64,000 bases of DNA from Symbiodinium natans (taxonomy: Eukaryota > Sar > Dinophyceae > Suessiales > Symbiodiniaceae), in assembly GCA_905221605.1 (NCBI GenBank), contig CAJNDS010001558.1, positions 541,001 through 605,000 of the forward strand, given 5' to 3'. A program made the position numbers and the translations under genes. Within the stretch, counting starts at the first letter, position 1; each line of letters begins with the position of its first letter. Of the stretch, positions 40,398 to 49,958 are shown in pieces. A model generated the notes under the pieces. The model made no database searches and was not told the DNA's origin. It worked only from the letters and a program-made list of their open reading frames with translations.

Positions 40398-40481
40398 CTG
40401 GAAACCGCCGGGGGCCCGGGCGGCGCGCGCCCCGGCCGGGCACGCCAGCAGCGCCAGGACGCCGCCCAGGCGGGCCGAGGC
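40398..40481 (-). CDS. Exon-like segment, hydrophobic
   Basis: Exactly 28 codons, ASARLGGVLALLACPAGARA then ARAPGGFQ, between AAGCCAG| and CCAG|GTAGAC. The hydrophobic run followed by small residues resembles a signal peptide. Confidence 0.55.
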
Positions 40482-40514
40482 CTGGCTTGGCTTCTTGGGG
40501 GGTTTTCTGAGGGG

Positions 40515-40680
40515 TTTAGGGTTAGGGTTTATAGGGTTTGGGGTTTGGGGTTTAGGGTTTAGGGTTTAGGGTTTGGGGTTTAGGGTTTAGGGTTTAGGGT
40601 TTGGGGTTTGGGATTTAGGGTTTAGGGTTGGGGGTTTAGGGTTTGGGGTTTAGGGTTTAGGGTTTGGGGTCTTGAAAGGA
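40515..40680 (+). repeat. Telomere-like TTTAGGG/TTTGGGG mosaic
   Basis: Alternating pure blocks of the two heptamers. Confidence 0.9.
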
Positions 40681-40730
40681 AATTGGGGGAGAGGCTTTTA
40701 GGGGGTTTAGGGGGTTACGGGATTGTTTGT

Positions 40731-40743
40731 GTTTTTTTTTTTT

Positions 40744-40774
<31 letters not shown>

Positions 40775-40776
40775 GT
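40731..40776 (+). repeat. T-run/G-run junction
   Basis: About 20 T followed immediately by about 22 G. Confidence 0.95.
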
Positions 40777-41528
40777 GTGGGGATTTTGGGAGGGGAGTTT
40801 TTGTGGGTGTAGGGGCTTGGGGATTCAAGGTTTAGGGATTGTGGGTTCAGGGCTTCGGGGTTTAAGTTGCAATATACATTCCACCATCACAAGGAACAAA
40901 ATTATCGTTTCACATACCTATAAGATTTATAGTCTGGTTGGTCGTGTTTCGGGCTTCGGATTTAAGTTGTAATATAGGGTTGGAAGCCAAACTGTGGGCC
41001 CTTTTTTCGGGAAGAGCAGCGAGGGCCGGAAGGGCTGCGAGTCGGGCAAGGTTTCGGGCCGAGGGCTTAGGGCTGAGGGTTGCCACCAAGTCCGCAAACA
41101 TCCGCAAATCCTCAGCTAAGGCCTCAACCCTAAACCCTAAACCCCAAACCCTAAACCCTAAACCCTAAGTCAGACCCTACAGCCCCAACAGCATCGGTCT
41201 GAGGCTCAGAGTTCAGGGTTCAAGGGTCAGGGTTTAGGCTTTAGGGTTTCAGGGCTTCAGGGGTTGCAGCGTGCTGCATTACAAGGTTTAGGGGTTCAGG
41301 GTTTCGGGGTTTCGGGGTTTCAGGGTTTCAGGGTTTTCGGGGTTTCGGCGTGTTTAGAATTTCAGGGTTTCAGGGTTTCAGGATTTCTGGGGCTTTCGGT
41401 AGAGGCCTTGAAGAGCAAAACGGGCCCAGCGTGCCTGAGAGAGCAAAAAAAAACAGGTGTTAGGCCCTGAACCCCAACCCCTAAACCCCACACACCGAAC
41501 CCTAAACCCTAAACCCGAAACCCTAAAC

Positions 41529-41607
41529 CCAGCAAGGATCCTTCCCAGGCCTCCTTGACAAGATCCTCCTTCGACGCTGGCACCTCCCCGCGCCCGACGT
41601 GGGACCG
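41529..41607 (-). CDS. Exon-like segment with GTTTAGGG donor
   Basis: Minus frame RSHVGRGEVPASKEDLVKEA then WEGSLL between CAACTCCAG| and |GTTTAGGG. The plus frame GSFPGLLDKILLRRWHLPAP is also open. Confidence 0.5.
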
Positions 41608-41721
41608 CTGGAGTTGGGAGCTTGGGGTTTTGGGGTTGATAGGTTAAAACCTAAACCCTAAACCCTGAAACCTGAGCCCTAAACCCTGAACCCTGAACCC
41701 GAAACCCTAAAAAACTCTAAC

Positions 41722-41777
41722 CCGATATCCTGCGCTTTCAGCCCTGGCCCCGGATACCAGAGAAATCTACCCTGAGG
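41722..41777 (-). CDS. Exon-like segment, strand unclear
   Basis: Minus frame PQGRFLWYPGPGLKAQDIG between TTTACAG| and |GTTAGA. Plus frame LAPDTREIYPEAVNPKRLEA after GCTTTCAG| extends further right. Confidence 0.4.
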
Positions 41778-41940
41778 CTGTAAACCCCAAGCGCTTGGAA
41801 GCAAAGCCACGAGGATTTGAGCTAGGGTTGGGTTTGGGGTTAAAACCCTAAACCCTAAACCCTAAACCCCGCACCCCGACGAGCCTTGCAAAGAAGCCTA
41901 ATATCCTTGGCCTGAAACCTAGACCTCTGTGCCTTGGGCT

Positions 41941-42022
41941 GTTCCCCCTTCTACTACCAGTCCTTAGTCGGGTACCCCCGATTAGAATCCCTAATACGGA
42001 CTGTTCGTATAAGGGGGAGCAT
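41941..42022. mobile_element. MITE-like palindrome, family M1
   Basis: GTTCCCCCTTCTACTACCAG, AGTCCTTAG and GGACTGTTCGTATAAGGGGG ends of the M1 type. Confidence 0.65.
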
Positions 42023-42059
42023 AGCAAAACTAAAACCCAAACCCTAAACCCTGAACCCT

Positions 42060-42420
42060 AAACCCTTTGCCCGAAATCTCCGGAGCCTGCTTGTAGGCCT
42101 CTGGACAGGGCCTAGGACTAATACCCGAAGCCCTAAGCCCTACAAAGCCGACAAAGCCCCAAAGAAGCCCACAAAAACCCTATAAACACCCCATTAAAAA
42201 CACTACAAAAGCCCTATAGAAGCCCTGTAAACACCCCAAGAGCACCCTACAAAGAACCCCACCCCATAAGAAAAGAAACCTACAAAAGCCCTAACAAGAC
42301 CCTTGTTCAACCCTTTTCTAGGCCCCCTAACAAAACCCTTTTGAACTTGTAAAATCCTACGAAAAACCAAAAAAAAACCCATAAACGCATTTTTTAAAGC
42401 CCTGTTTTAGGCCCCATACA
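42060..42420. repeat. Degenerate CCCTATAAACACC-like spacer
   Basis: A/C-rich repeats around ACAAAAGCCCTATAAACACC with ~20-bp spacing, not heptameric. Confidence 0.5.
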
Positions 42421-42548
42421 ATACCCCAAACCCTAAACCCTAAACCCTGAACCCTGAACCCTAAACCCTAAACCCTAAACCCTAAACCCTGAACCCTGAA
42501 CCCTAACCCTAAACCCTAAACCCTTGACCCTTAACCCTAAACCCTTGA
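42420..42548 (-). repeat. Telomere-like CCCTAAA/CCCTGAA array
   Basis: Homogeneous doublets of CCCTGAA within CCCTAAA. Confidence 0.9.
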
Positions 42549-42549
42549 C

Positions 42550-42625
42550 CTGCCTTGGCATGGAGTGGCGCCGAGAGAGCCAAGCCCAGAAAGCGCTTCC
42601 AGGCCTCGTTCGAGCTGGCCGGCTT
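42550..42625 (-). CDS. Exon-like segment
   Basis: Minus frame KPASSNEAWKRFLGLALSAP then LHAKA between TGCAAAAG| and GGCAG|GTCAAGG. Strong GC3 bias. Confidence 0.5.
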
Positions 42626-43007
42626 CTTTTGCAGGGGGGCTTCAGAGGGTTTGTAGGGGTTTCTAGGGTTTAGGGTTTGTAGGGTTTAGGGTTTAGGGTT
42701 TAGGGTTTAGGGGTTGGGGGCTTCCGAGGGTTTGTCGGGGTTTGTAGGGTTTGTAGGGTTTAGGGGTTCGGGGTTAGGGGGTAGGGTTTAGGGTTTAGGG
42801 TTTAGACGGCAGAGGGTTTAGGGTTTGGGGCTTAGGGTTTAGGGTTTAGGGTGGTTGTTATTGGCCATCTTGAAGATTTGAAAGGGTTTCAAGAAACAGC
42901 ATACTTTAGAATTTTATAGGGTCTTCATATTTTCCGGGGGTTTATAGGGTTTGTTTTACAGGATTTATAAGGTCTTGTTCTGGAAGTAAGGCTTTAGGGT
43001 GTTTGGG

Positions 43008-43240
43008 GTTTAGGGGTTTAGGGGTTTAGGGGTTTAGGGGTTTAGGGGTTTAGGGGTTTAGGGGGTTAGGGGGTTAGGGGTTTAGGGGTTTAGGGGTTTA
43101 GGGGTTTAGGGGTTTAGGGGTTTAGGGGTTTAGGGGTTTAGGGGTTTAGGGGTTTAGGGATTTAGGGGTTTAGGGGTTTAGGGGCTTAGGGGTCTAGGGG
43201 TCTAGGGGTTTAGGGGTTTAGGGGTTTAGGGTTTTAGGGG
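43008..43240 (+). repeat. Octamer variant array TTTAGGGG
   Basis: About 28 tandem octamers TTTAGGGG; the heptameric phase is lost over the whole block. Confidence 0.95.
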
Positions 43241-43419
43241 TTTGGGTTTCGGGCTTCCGGTTTAGGGTTTCGAACTTGGGGTTTCGAGGGTTTAGGCTTC
43301 GGGGTTTAGGGTTTTGGGGTTTTGGGGTTTGGGGGTTTAGGGTGTGGGGTCTCGGGTTTGTGGTTTGGGGGTTTTAAGGGTCGGGGGGGAGGGGGGGTAA
43401 GATGTCATTGAGGTAGTTT

Positions 43420-43620
43420 AGATGCAGTCGTGGCTTTTGTTCCAACAAGTCTGAGATGCGCACTGCTGGCGTGTCGCGTTGTCCCACGACGCCCAAAGCT
43501 GTGGCAGCGATGGGCAACATCCGGATCTTGGCTGCGGATTGGGGTGCAGACTCAGGGTTCGAGGTTCATGTTGGCGATGCTAGTAACCAGCAGGTTCGGA
43601 TTCGTTTCTACCAACACTGA
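43420..43620. CDS. Long exon-like segment, strand unclear
   Basis: Plus frame of 64 codons after ATGCAG| (MRTAGVSRCPTTPKAVAAMG, ADWGADSGFEVHVGDASNQQ) ends FYQH and TGA. Minus frame SAAKIRMLPIAATALGVVGQ then RDTPAVRISDLLEQKPRLH follows CCTGAG| at 43551. Coding is likely; the family is unknown. Confidence 0.45.
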
Positions 43621-43779
43621 CCCCTAAACCCTAAACTGTAAACTGTAAACCCTGAACCCAGAACCCTAAACCCTAAACCCAAAACCCAAAGCCCTAAACC
43701 CTGAACCCTGAACCCGGAAAAGAGTTCAGGGCTGCCCTGCGCCACTCTTCAAGGGCTTAGGGTTTTGGTGGGTTCCGGG

Positions 43780-43900
43780 ATAATACTATACAATATACAC
43801 TTCTCACTCTACACTCACGCTCTGTAGTCTATACTCTATGATACTCTATACTCCATACTCCATACTCTATGCTCTATGCTCTATACTCTTTTTTTCTGTA
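43780..43900. repeat. Minisatellite TATACTC/TATGCTC
   Basis: Heptamer-like units such as CATACTC and TATGCTC, then an AT-rich region to 44050. Not related to the telomere motif. Confidence 0.7.
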
Positions 43901-44190
43901 TCTATGCTCTACTATATATGTATACACATATACTCTATATGTACATACATAAAAATAGATACTTTCATGTTTATTCTATGTATCGTGCTATGGTGTGCAT
44001 ATATAGAAATAGGGCATACATGTACAGTTATAGCATCCATATAGTCTCTCCACGAAATCTGTAAACTCCTCCTTCGGGGGCCCTCATACAGTCTTTGGGT
44101 TCAGCTTTAGATAAATCAAATCGGAAACCCGAAGCCCTAAACCCTAACCCTAAACCCTAAATCCTAAACCCTAAATCCTCAACCCTAAAC

Positions 44191-44251
44191 CTGGGGGCCC
44201 CGCGATAAGCTCCAGAGCATCCATGTCCAGCCTTCGCAGAGTTTGGGGACC
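44191..44251 (-). CDS. Exon-like segment with AG|GTTTAGGG donor
   Basis: Minus frame GPQTLRRLDMDALELIAGPP between CCCTGAG| and CCCCAG|GTTTAGGG, a clean junction of exon and telomeric array. Confidence 0.55.
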
Positions 44252-44277
44252 CTCAGGGATCGTCCCCCGTCCCCCGC

Positions 44278-44358
44278 GCCCAAACCCTAAACCCTAAACC
44301 CTAAACCCTAAACCCTAAACCCTAAACCCTCAACCCTCAACCCTCAACCCTAAACCCA
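44278..44358 (-). repeat. Telomere-like CCCTAAA array with CCCTCAA
   Basis: Seven CCCTAAA then three CCCTCAA units. Confidence 0.9.
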
Positions 44359-44486
44359 AACCCGAGACCCGAAGCTCCGCAGTTTCAGGCTTGGGGGAGA
44401 ATTCTCACTCTCCCCCTGGGCCTCTGTGGTTTTGATTCTGTCTTGCTTTCTTCACACTTATACATATAGATTAATAAAACTAAAAA

Positions 44487-44615
44487 CAAAAAAATAAATA
44501 TATATATATATATCTGTCTCTAACTCTATCTCTAACCCTAACCTCTAACCTCTAACCTCTACCCTCTAACCTCTGACCTCTAACCTCTGACTCTCCCTTT
44601 CTCTCTCTTTCTCTG
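44487..44615. repeat. (AT)n and CCTCTAA-type heptamers with CT tract
   Basis: (AT)n at 44491-44512, then ACCTCTA heptamers and a CT-rich tract. Confidence 0.8.
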
Positions 44616-44637
44616 TCTCGCGTTCTCCCTCTTTTTC

Positions 44638-44711
44638 GGAGTACAAGAGCCAGCAGCCGCGTTGCCTCCAAACACCCCGACCTCTGCTCCCCCGCAATAA
44701 TGAAGCCCAAG
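44638..44711 (-). CDS. Exon-like segment
   Basis: Minus frame LGFIIAGEQRSGCLEATRLL then ALVLRK after CTCGGAG|. Confidence 0.4.
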
Positions 44712-44828
44712 CTCCGAGAGGTTAAGGGTTGAGGGTTTAGGCTTTGGGGTTTGGGGTCTGGGGTTTGGGGTTTAGGGGTTGGGGTTTGGGGTTTAGGGAG
44801 TTTAGGTTTCAAGGGTCTCGCGACACAC

Positions 44829-44902
44829 CATCAACCGTTTCGGGCCTCGCAACCCTCCAAAGCCTGAGAACCTCAGGCCCCCCACTCCTTTCGTCCAAAG
44901 CC
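44829..44902 (-). CDS. Exon-like segment
   Basis: Minus frame ALDERSGGPEVLRLWRVARP then ETVD between TTCCATAG| and GATG|GTGTGT. Array orientation here is reversed (TTTAGGG-like left, CCCTAAA right). Confidence 0.45.
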
Positions 44903-45266
44903 CTATGGAACATGAATAACAACAACCCTAAACCCTAAACCCTAAACCCTAAACCCTAAACCGTAAGACCTAAGACCTACAAGACCCAGGACCAAAGACT
45001 GAAACCTCTGCGTGCACGAACACACCTCACTCCTCGGCCCCCGAAATCTCGAAACCTATGCCACCAATTGCTCAAGCCCTTCAAAAAAACTTCGGGGCAC
45101 CGCAGCACCCACGGACAGTATGCCCCTACAGAATACCCTAAACCCCAAACCCTAAACCCGAAACCCGAAACCCTCAACCCTAAACCCTAATCAAACCCGA
45201 AACCCTAAACCCCGAACCCCAAACCCGGAACCGAGGACCGAAAGAAGTTTTGGTGCACTCAACAAC

Positions 45267-45345
45267 CCCACAGCGCTGGGCCACCCCGCTGCCACGAAGG
45301 GCCCTTGGTCTCCGGCGGCACGAGCGCGACCAGGCCCTGGACTGC
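45267..45345 (-). CDS. Exon-like segment with CCCTACAG acceptor
   Basis: Minus frame AVQGLVALVPPETKGPSWQR then GGPALW. The acceptor CCCTACAG| is an altered last telomeric unit; donor |GTTGTTGAG. Confidence 0.5.
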
Positions 45346-45549
45346 CTGTAGGGTTTAGGGTTTAGGGCTTAGGGCTTAGGGCTTAGGGCTTAGGGTTAAT
45401 AAGTGTTTAGGGTTCAGTGTTCAGGGTTTAGGTTTAGGGTTTAGGGTTCAGGGTTTAGGGGTTGGGGGTTGGGGGTCAAGGGTCCTAAACCCTAAACCCC
45501 AAGCCCTAAACCCTAAACCTAAACCCTGCACAGGGTGGGTTTGGGGATT

Positions 45550-45595
45550 CGCAGCTCGAGAGGATCGGCTCTCTCTTTGTTGAGCAAAAGCGCCA
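45550..45595 (-). CDS. Short exon-like segment
   Basis: Minus frame ALLLNKERADPLELRIP after a strong acceptor CTCTTGGTTGCAG|. The plus frame LERIGSLFVEQKRHCNQEP with a TAA from the repeat is the alternative. Confidence 0.4.
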
Positions 45596-45709
45596 CTGCA
45601 ACCAAGAGCCCTAAACCCTAAACCCTAAACGCTGAACCCTAAACCCTGCACCCTAAACGCGCGTAAGGTTCGAGGGATGCAGTGCAACAAAACCCCCAAG
45701 CCACAAAAC

Positions 45710-45782
45710 AGGTCTCCTGCCTGTCAATTTGGGCTTTCACGCGTTCGCGTTGGCTCTGATGGGGGTTGGCGATGTGGGGTTC
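45710..45782 (-). CDS. Exon-like segment
   Basis: Minus frame EPHIANPHQSQRERVKAQID then RQET after ACACCAG|. Confidence 0.45.
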
Positions 45783-46069
45783 CTGGTGTAATTACAATGT
45801 CGTTAAGGGTTTAAGGTTTAGGGCGTAAGGTTGAGGGTTCAGGGCGTAGGCCCGCTTAGGCTTTAGGGCTCAGTGTTTAGGGGTTAGGGCTCAGGGCCCC
45901 CCGGAAGCATTACGAACCCTAGCCTCAGCTGGTTAGACGGGCGCCTCGGCCCCGCGCGCGCAGGGGTTGACACTGACCTCAGGCAGGGTTTGGGGTGTAG
46001 GGCTTAGGGCTTAGGGTTTAGGGTGTAGGGTTTATAGGGTTTAGGGTTTAGGGTAAACCCAAGCCGTTG

Positions 46070-46246
46070 GATCACAAACTGGAAGCCTCAAATCAGGCAA
46101 GTCTCACCAGACGTCGACACTCCCGTCCTTACATCCCTGCTCGCGCACACAGCCCCGAACGACAACGACATGCCGCCATGACTCTGCAGTTTACTGTTGT
46201 ATTTAAGATATGGAAAGGGACGGGTTATGACTGCGACTATTTCTGA
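46070..46246 (+). CDS. Long open segment ending in stop
   Basis: Plus frame LDHKLEASNQASLTRRRHSR then PYIPARAHSPERQRHAAMTL and a TGA at 46244-46246. About 58 codons; codon bias is weaker than in other islands. Confidence 0.3.
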   Translation, partial: DHKLEASNQASLTRRRHSRPYIPARAHSPERQRHAAMTLQFTVVFKIWKGTGYDCDYF

Positions 46247-46309
46247 ATCGCAATGCTTACTCGTCCTTCCCTAGAAACCAAACAGTAACCAACTCCCAAC
46301 CCTCAAGGT

Positions 46310-46398
46310 TTAGGGTTTAGGATTTAGGGTTTAGGGTTTAGGGCTTAGGGTTTAGGATTTAGGGTTTAAATTTAGGGTTTAGGGTTTATGGCTTAAGC
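46310..46398 (+). repeat. Telomere-like TTTAGGG array
   Basis: TTTAGGG with ATTTAGGG and CTTAGGG variants. Confidence 0.85.
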
Positions 46399-46414
46399 CC
46401 AAAACCCTAAAGCC

Positions 46415-46500
46415 CTATAAGTTTGAGATCTTGGCCAAGGCTTCACGAAGCAGCTCATGGCAGCGTCTCAGGCAGTCCATCGCGCTGCTGCCATCCATGC
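46415..46500 (-). CDS. Probable terminal exon
   Basis: Minus frame MDGSSAMDCLRRCHELLREA then LAKISNL and TAG (46415-46417), after TGTGCGAG|. Helical composition. The stop lies next to telomere-like sequence. Confidence 0.5.
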
Positions 46501-46524
46501 CTCGCACAGGGTGCCGTCAGCCCT

Positions 46525-46680
46525 AAACCCTCAAAACCCCAAACCCCAAACCGTAAACCCTAAACCCTAGACCCTAAACCCTAAACCTAATCCCTAAACC
46601 CTAAACCCTAAACTCTAAACCCTAAACCTTAAACCCTAAACCCTAACCCTAAACCCTAAACCCTAACCCTGTACCTTCAA
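46525..46680 (-). repeat. Telomere-like CCCTAAA array
   Basis: About twenty units with CCCTAGA, CCTTAAA and hexameric variants. Confidence 0.9.
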
Positions 46681-47014
46681 CCCTCTCGGCGTCGCCGGGT
46701 TTGGGGCTTTGGGGTGCTCAGGGTTTAGGGGGTTCGGCTTTAAGGTTCGAGAGGAAGGTTTAGGGGGTTTAGGGTTCACTTGATTCTTGCTGGGGGTTTT
46801 ACGGTTCAAGGGGAGGGTGCCCTCTCTAAAGGGTTATGCTGCAATGTTCTGACGGCCACTCGAAAAGCAGCCCGGCAAACCCCAAAATCGCAAACTCCTA
46901 AACCCGAAAGCCTCAGAGCCCCTACACCCATCGCCAAAACCCTGAAGCTTAAAGCCCACAACCCTAAACAACCAAAATCGTGGAGCACTAAAACCCAAAA
47001 ACCCAAAGCCTCAA

Positions 47015-47016
<2 letters not shown>

Positions 47017-47056
<40 letters not shown>

Positions 47057-47057
47057 A
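47017..47057 (-). repeat. C-run/A-run junction
   Basis: About 30 C followed by about 11 A, the inverse of the T/G junctions. Confidence 0.95.
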
Positions 47058-47271
47058 TAAATCTGGTAAGTACCGGCACTTGGAGGGCGCTTAGCTTTGG
47101 GGTTCGCTTGGGGTTCTAGGGGTTCTAGGGGCTCTAGGGGTTCTAGGGGTTCTAGGGGTTTAGCGCTTAGGGCGTAAAGGGCTTAGGGCTCTAGAAGCTC
47201 TAGGGTCTACAAGATTGCTAAGGTTCTAGGAATCTAGGGTCTGCCGGGTTTGGGTCTAAGGGTTGAGGTGC

Positions 47272-47403
47272 TTATAAGCCTTGGCCAAGACCTCTTCTGC
47301 CCTTCCGCTTGCTTAACCCAAAAGAGCGTGCTACGATAAGCATGCCACCACTGAATGCGCAAGGGATTTTGAACAGCCTTGTGGGCACAGCGCCACTTTT
47401 GCC
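47272..47403 (-). CDS. Exon-like segment ending in stop
   Basis: Minus frame GKSGAVPTRLFKIPCAFSGG then MLIVARSFGLSKRKGRRGLG and TAA, after GTTCAG|. Confidence 0.4.
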   Translation of the reverse strand, partial: GKSGAVPTRLFKIPCAFSGGMLIVARSFGLSKRKGRRGLGQGL

Positions 47404-47512
47404 CTGAACACCTCGAAAACCCTGAACCCCCTGAGCCCTAAACCATAATACCTAAACCTTAAACCCTAAACTAAACCCTGAACCCTAAACCCCACACCCT
47501 AAACCCCACACC

Positions 47513-47677
47513 CCAAAGGGCTTGGAGGCAGACCTCTCGGCCGCATGCAAACTTGCAGGTGCTGTGGCTGTAACATGACTCGAGGCAGTAGCCACCGACT
47601 CTGAAGCCAGGTTTCCTGAGACGCTTGGGCAACTGCCTGTGGCGTGGCGTGCTCATGGGCAGAAAAAACCTTCGACT
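47513..47677 (-). CDS. Cysteine-rich exon-like segment
   Basis: Minus frame RFFLPMSTPRHRQLPKRLRK then YCLESCYSHSTCKFACGREV and C, giving Cys spacing C-x3-C-x5-C-x3-C-x5-C, after CTGTGCAG|. A second minus frame starting ATG at 47723 (MELVGQEGQLPAGCAESKVF) overlaps it. Function unknown. Confidence 0.45.
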
Positions 47678-47745
47678 CTGCACAGCCTGCCGGGAGCTGC
47701 CCCTCCTGACCTACCAGCTCCATGGGTTTAGGGTTTAGGGTTTAA

Positions 47746-47954
47746 AATTTAATTTTATTTAATGTAATTTATCTTAATTAATTTAGGTAATTTAATTAGT
47801 TTAATTAATTTAATGAATTTAATCAATTTACTTAATTTAAATAAGTTAAGAAATTTAAGTAATTTAGTTAATTTACTTAATTTAATTAATTTAATTAATT
47901 TATTGAATTTTATTAATTTAATTAAGTTATTTAATTTCATTAATTTAATTAATT
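47746..47954. repeat. 9-bp AT minisatellite AATTTAATT
   Basis: About 23 nonamers of AATTTANNN type between two TTTAGGG blocks (47725-47743 and 47955-48050). The 9-bp period equals three codons and gives a KLI-repeat minus frame, which I regard as non-coding. Confidence 0.9.
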
Positions 47955-48050
47955 TAGGGTTTAGGGTTTAGGGTTTAGGGTTTAGGGTTTAGGGTTTAGG
48001 GTTTAGGGTTTAGGGTTTAGGGTTTAGGGTTTAGGGTTTAGGGTTTAGGG
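47955..48050 (+). repeat. Telomere-like TTTAGGG array
   Basis: Thirteen or more pure heptamers. Confidence 0.97.
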
Positions 48051-48076
48051 AAGATTCGGCCCTTGTGCTGGCCGAC

Positions 48077-48143
48077 CAGCGAGCCTGGGGTGCCTGGGGG
48101 GCCATCTGGTAGCCTGCTACCGAGGCCACAAAGTCTGGCAGTC
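48077..48143 (-). CDS. Exon-like segment
   Basis: Minus frame LPDFVASVAGYQMAPQAPQA then RW between GGTATTAG| and CTG|GTCGGC. Open to the end of the island. Confidence 0.45.
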
Positions 48144-48149
48144 CTAATA

Positions 48150-48295
48150 CCAAAACCCTAAACGAAACCCTGAACCCTAAACCCCAAACCCTAAAACCTA
48201 AACCTAAACCCTAAACCCTAAACCCTAAACCCTAAACCCTAAACCCTAAACCCTAAACCCTAAACCCCAAACCCTAAACCCTAAACCCTAAACCC
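48150..48295 (-). repeat. Telomere-like CCCTAAA array
   Basis: About twenty heptamers, centre nearly pure. Confidence 0.95.
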
Positions 48296-48308
48296 TTCCC
48301 GGACGGAC

Positions 48309-48405
48309 CCGGCATCTGACAACTCTCTCGGCCTCGGTAGGCTGCGCCGGCAGCCAGGACGAGGCCTGTGCAAACCCGCGCGCTGGAGCTCGAGGTTTGC
48401 GCCAG
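48309..48405 (-). CDS. Exon-like segment, strand unclear
   Basis: Minus frame LAQTSSSSARVCTGLVLAAG then AAYRGRESCQMP between AGCTTCCAG| and |GTCCGT. Plus frame CAGSQDEACANPRAGARGLR ends AA|GTTTAGGG at 48419. Confidence 0.45.
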
Positions 48406-48419
48406 CTGGAAGCTATCAA

Positions 48420-48505
48420 GTTTAGGGTTTAGGGTTTAGGGTTTAGGGTTTAGGGTTTAGGGTTCAGGGTTTAGGGTTTAGGGTTTAGGGTTTAGGGTTT
48501 AGGGC
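48420..48505 (+). repeat. Telomere-like TTTAGGG array
   Basis: Twelve heptamers with one TTCAGGG. Confidence 0.95.
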
Positions 48506-48762
48506 TTCATTAGGGGTACCTTTTGGGGTTCCTTGTTGTAAGCGGATCCTACTATCTGGGGGTCTATACGAGGGGTCCCCATTTTCGCAAACCCCCACAT
48601 GACAGTTGACTACAATGCCCGTTCCCAAAATGGCCCTACATCTCTCCCTCTATAAGCACATAGGACCCCTAAGTAATTTCCCAGCAGGCCAGGAGGGGGC
48701 TCATGAGGGAACCTAGACCCTGCAAGAATGGGAATAAGGGCCTACTCTGGGTGCTAACCTCA
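48505..48762. mobile_element. MITE-like elements, families M8 and M9
   Basis: 48505-48609 is an M8 copy (ATTAGGGGTACCTT ... CCCCCACATGACAG). 48708-48762 shares GGGAATAAGGGCCTACTCTG with 13305-13327 (M9). Confidence 0.6.
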
Positions 48763-48950
48763 AACCCCAAACCCCGAACCCCAAGCCCCAAACCTGAAAC
48801 CTCGAAGTGGCAGGTTGACACCTCAGAAGGTCCCTAAACCCTAAACCCTAAACCCTAATTAAACCCTAAACCCTAAACCCTAAATCCTTAATCCTAAACC
48901 CGAAAGCCTAAACCCTAAACCCTAAACCCTAAAGCTCAAAAGGTCCTAAA

Positions 48951-49003
48951 CGGCTCTCTGCAGGGCCGCCTTCGGCGCCTTCATCCTCGGGCGGCGCGGC
49001 CTC
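48951..49003 (-). CDS. Exon-like segment with CCCTACAG acceptor
   Basis: Minus frame EAAPPEDEGAEGGPAES between AACCCTACAG| and AGCC|GTTTAGGA. The plus frame AAFGAFILGRRGLL between CTCTGCAG| and |GTAGGG is the alternative. Confidence 0.45.
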
Positions 49004-49394
49004 CTGTAGGGTTTCGGGTTTCTGTAGGATTTAGGGCTTGGGTTTGGGGATTAGGGTTTCGGGTTTAGGGTTTAGGGATTAGGGTTTGGGGTTTGGGGTT
49101 TGGGGTTTAGGGTTCATCAGGTGCCGCGCTCGCACTTCTTCGGTTTTCTACGCAGGGGGGTTTGAGTTTTAGGCCTTGGGCGGCTTTCGGGTATTCAAGG
49201 AATCTAAGGTACTTAAGGTATTCAGGGCGACTTAGGCCATTCGCACATGTTGGTGGGCTTTCGTCTGTGCAGTTTCGGCCAGGGTAGTTCTTGCGCGGTC
49301 CAGTAGATACCAGATCATGGGGGCAGGGGAGGTTGCGTTGTCATACTGTTATTGTTGTGACTGTTACGTTGTTGTTACTTCTTATCATCATGAT

Positions 49395-49406
49395 CATCAC
49401 AACCAC

Positions 49407-49438
<32 letters not shown>
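49395..49438. repeat. (ATC)n microsatellite
   Basis: About twelve CAT/ATC triplets. Confidence 0.95.
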
Positions 49439-49439
49439 A

Positions 49440-49880
49440 TCTTCTTGGGGCCTTTGAGCAGATTTGGAAACGAACGCCCTTGCCCCAAACGCCACAAGCA
49501 ACCGCTTCTTTGGCAGAACTGAATCCTACATGGTCAGTTCTCTAACTTATGGTCCCTTTTGGGCTTCCTAAGTATTATGGGCCACCTTGCAATGGTGACC
49601 CCAAACAGGACCATCCCTTGCAGAAATGACCCAAATCGGAATTCAGGCTTTATACACCAAGGCCCTGAACCTAACCCTACCCCCGGAACCCCCACACAAT
49701 CCTTACTCCCGCTTTCTCGACTGGCTAAACTAGCGGCGTAGCTTGCTGTAGGGCAGTAAACCCCAAAAAAGACCTTTGTGGCCGATCCATGTGGAAATTT
49801 CCCAAAATAGAAGTACCTGTAGTATCTAGTCCTTTTTCCTAGCCTTTTTTTGGGAATCCCCCACAAGGACACGCCCTGTT
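49440..49880. other. Repeat-poor stretch with a mobile-element-like end
   Basis: GGTCAGTTCTCTAACTTATG at 49536 resembles 19537 (inverse) and 23622. The plus frame FEQIWKRTPLPQTPQATASL (49455-49545) and a 112-codon minus frame (49534-49872) are open. Neither is recognised. Confidence 0.35.
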
Positions 49881-49958
49881 TTCGGAAACCCTAAACCCTA
49901 AACCCTGAACCTTAAACCCTAAACCCTAAACCCCAAACCCTAAACCTGAAATCCCCAC

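Noticed and set aside
44394-44420. GGGGGAGA/TCTCCCCC stem as an RNA gene
   Set aside because: Short stem with no surrounding conserved structure.
47755-47940. KLI-repeat protein on the minus strand
   Set aside because: The 9-bp AT minisatellite gives three-residue periodicity in one frame only by its length. There are no splice edges or start context.
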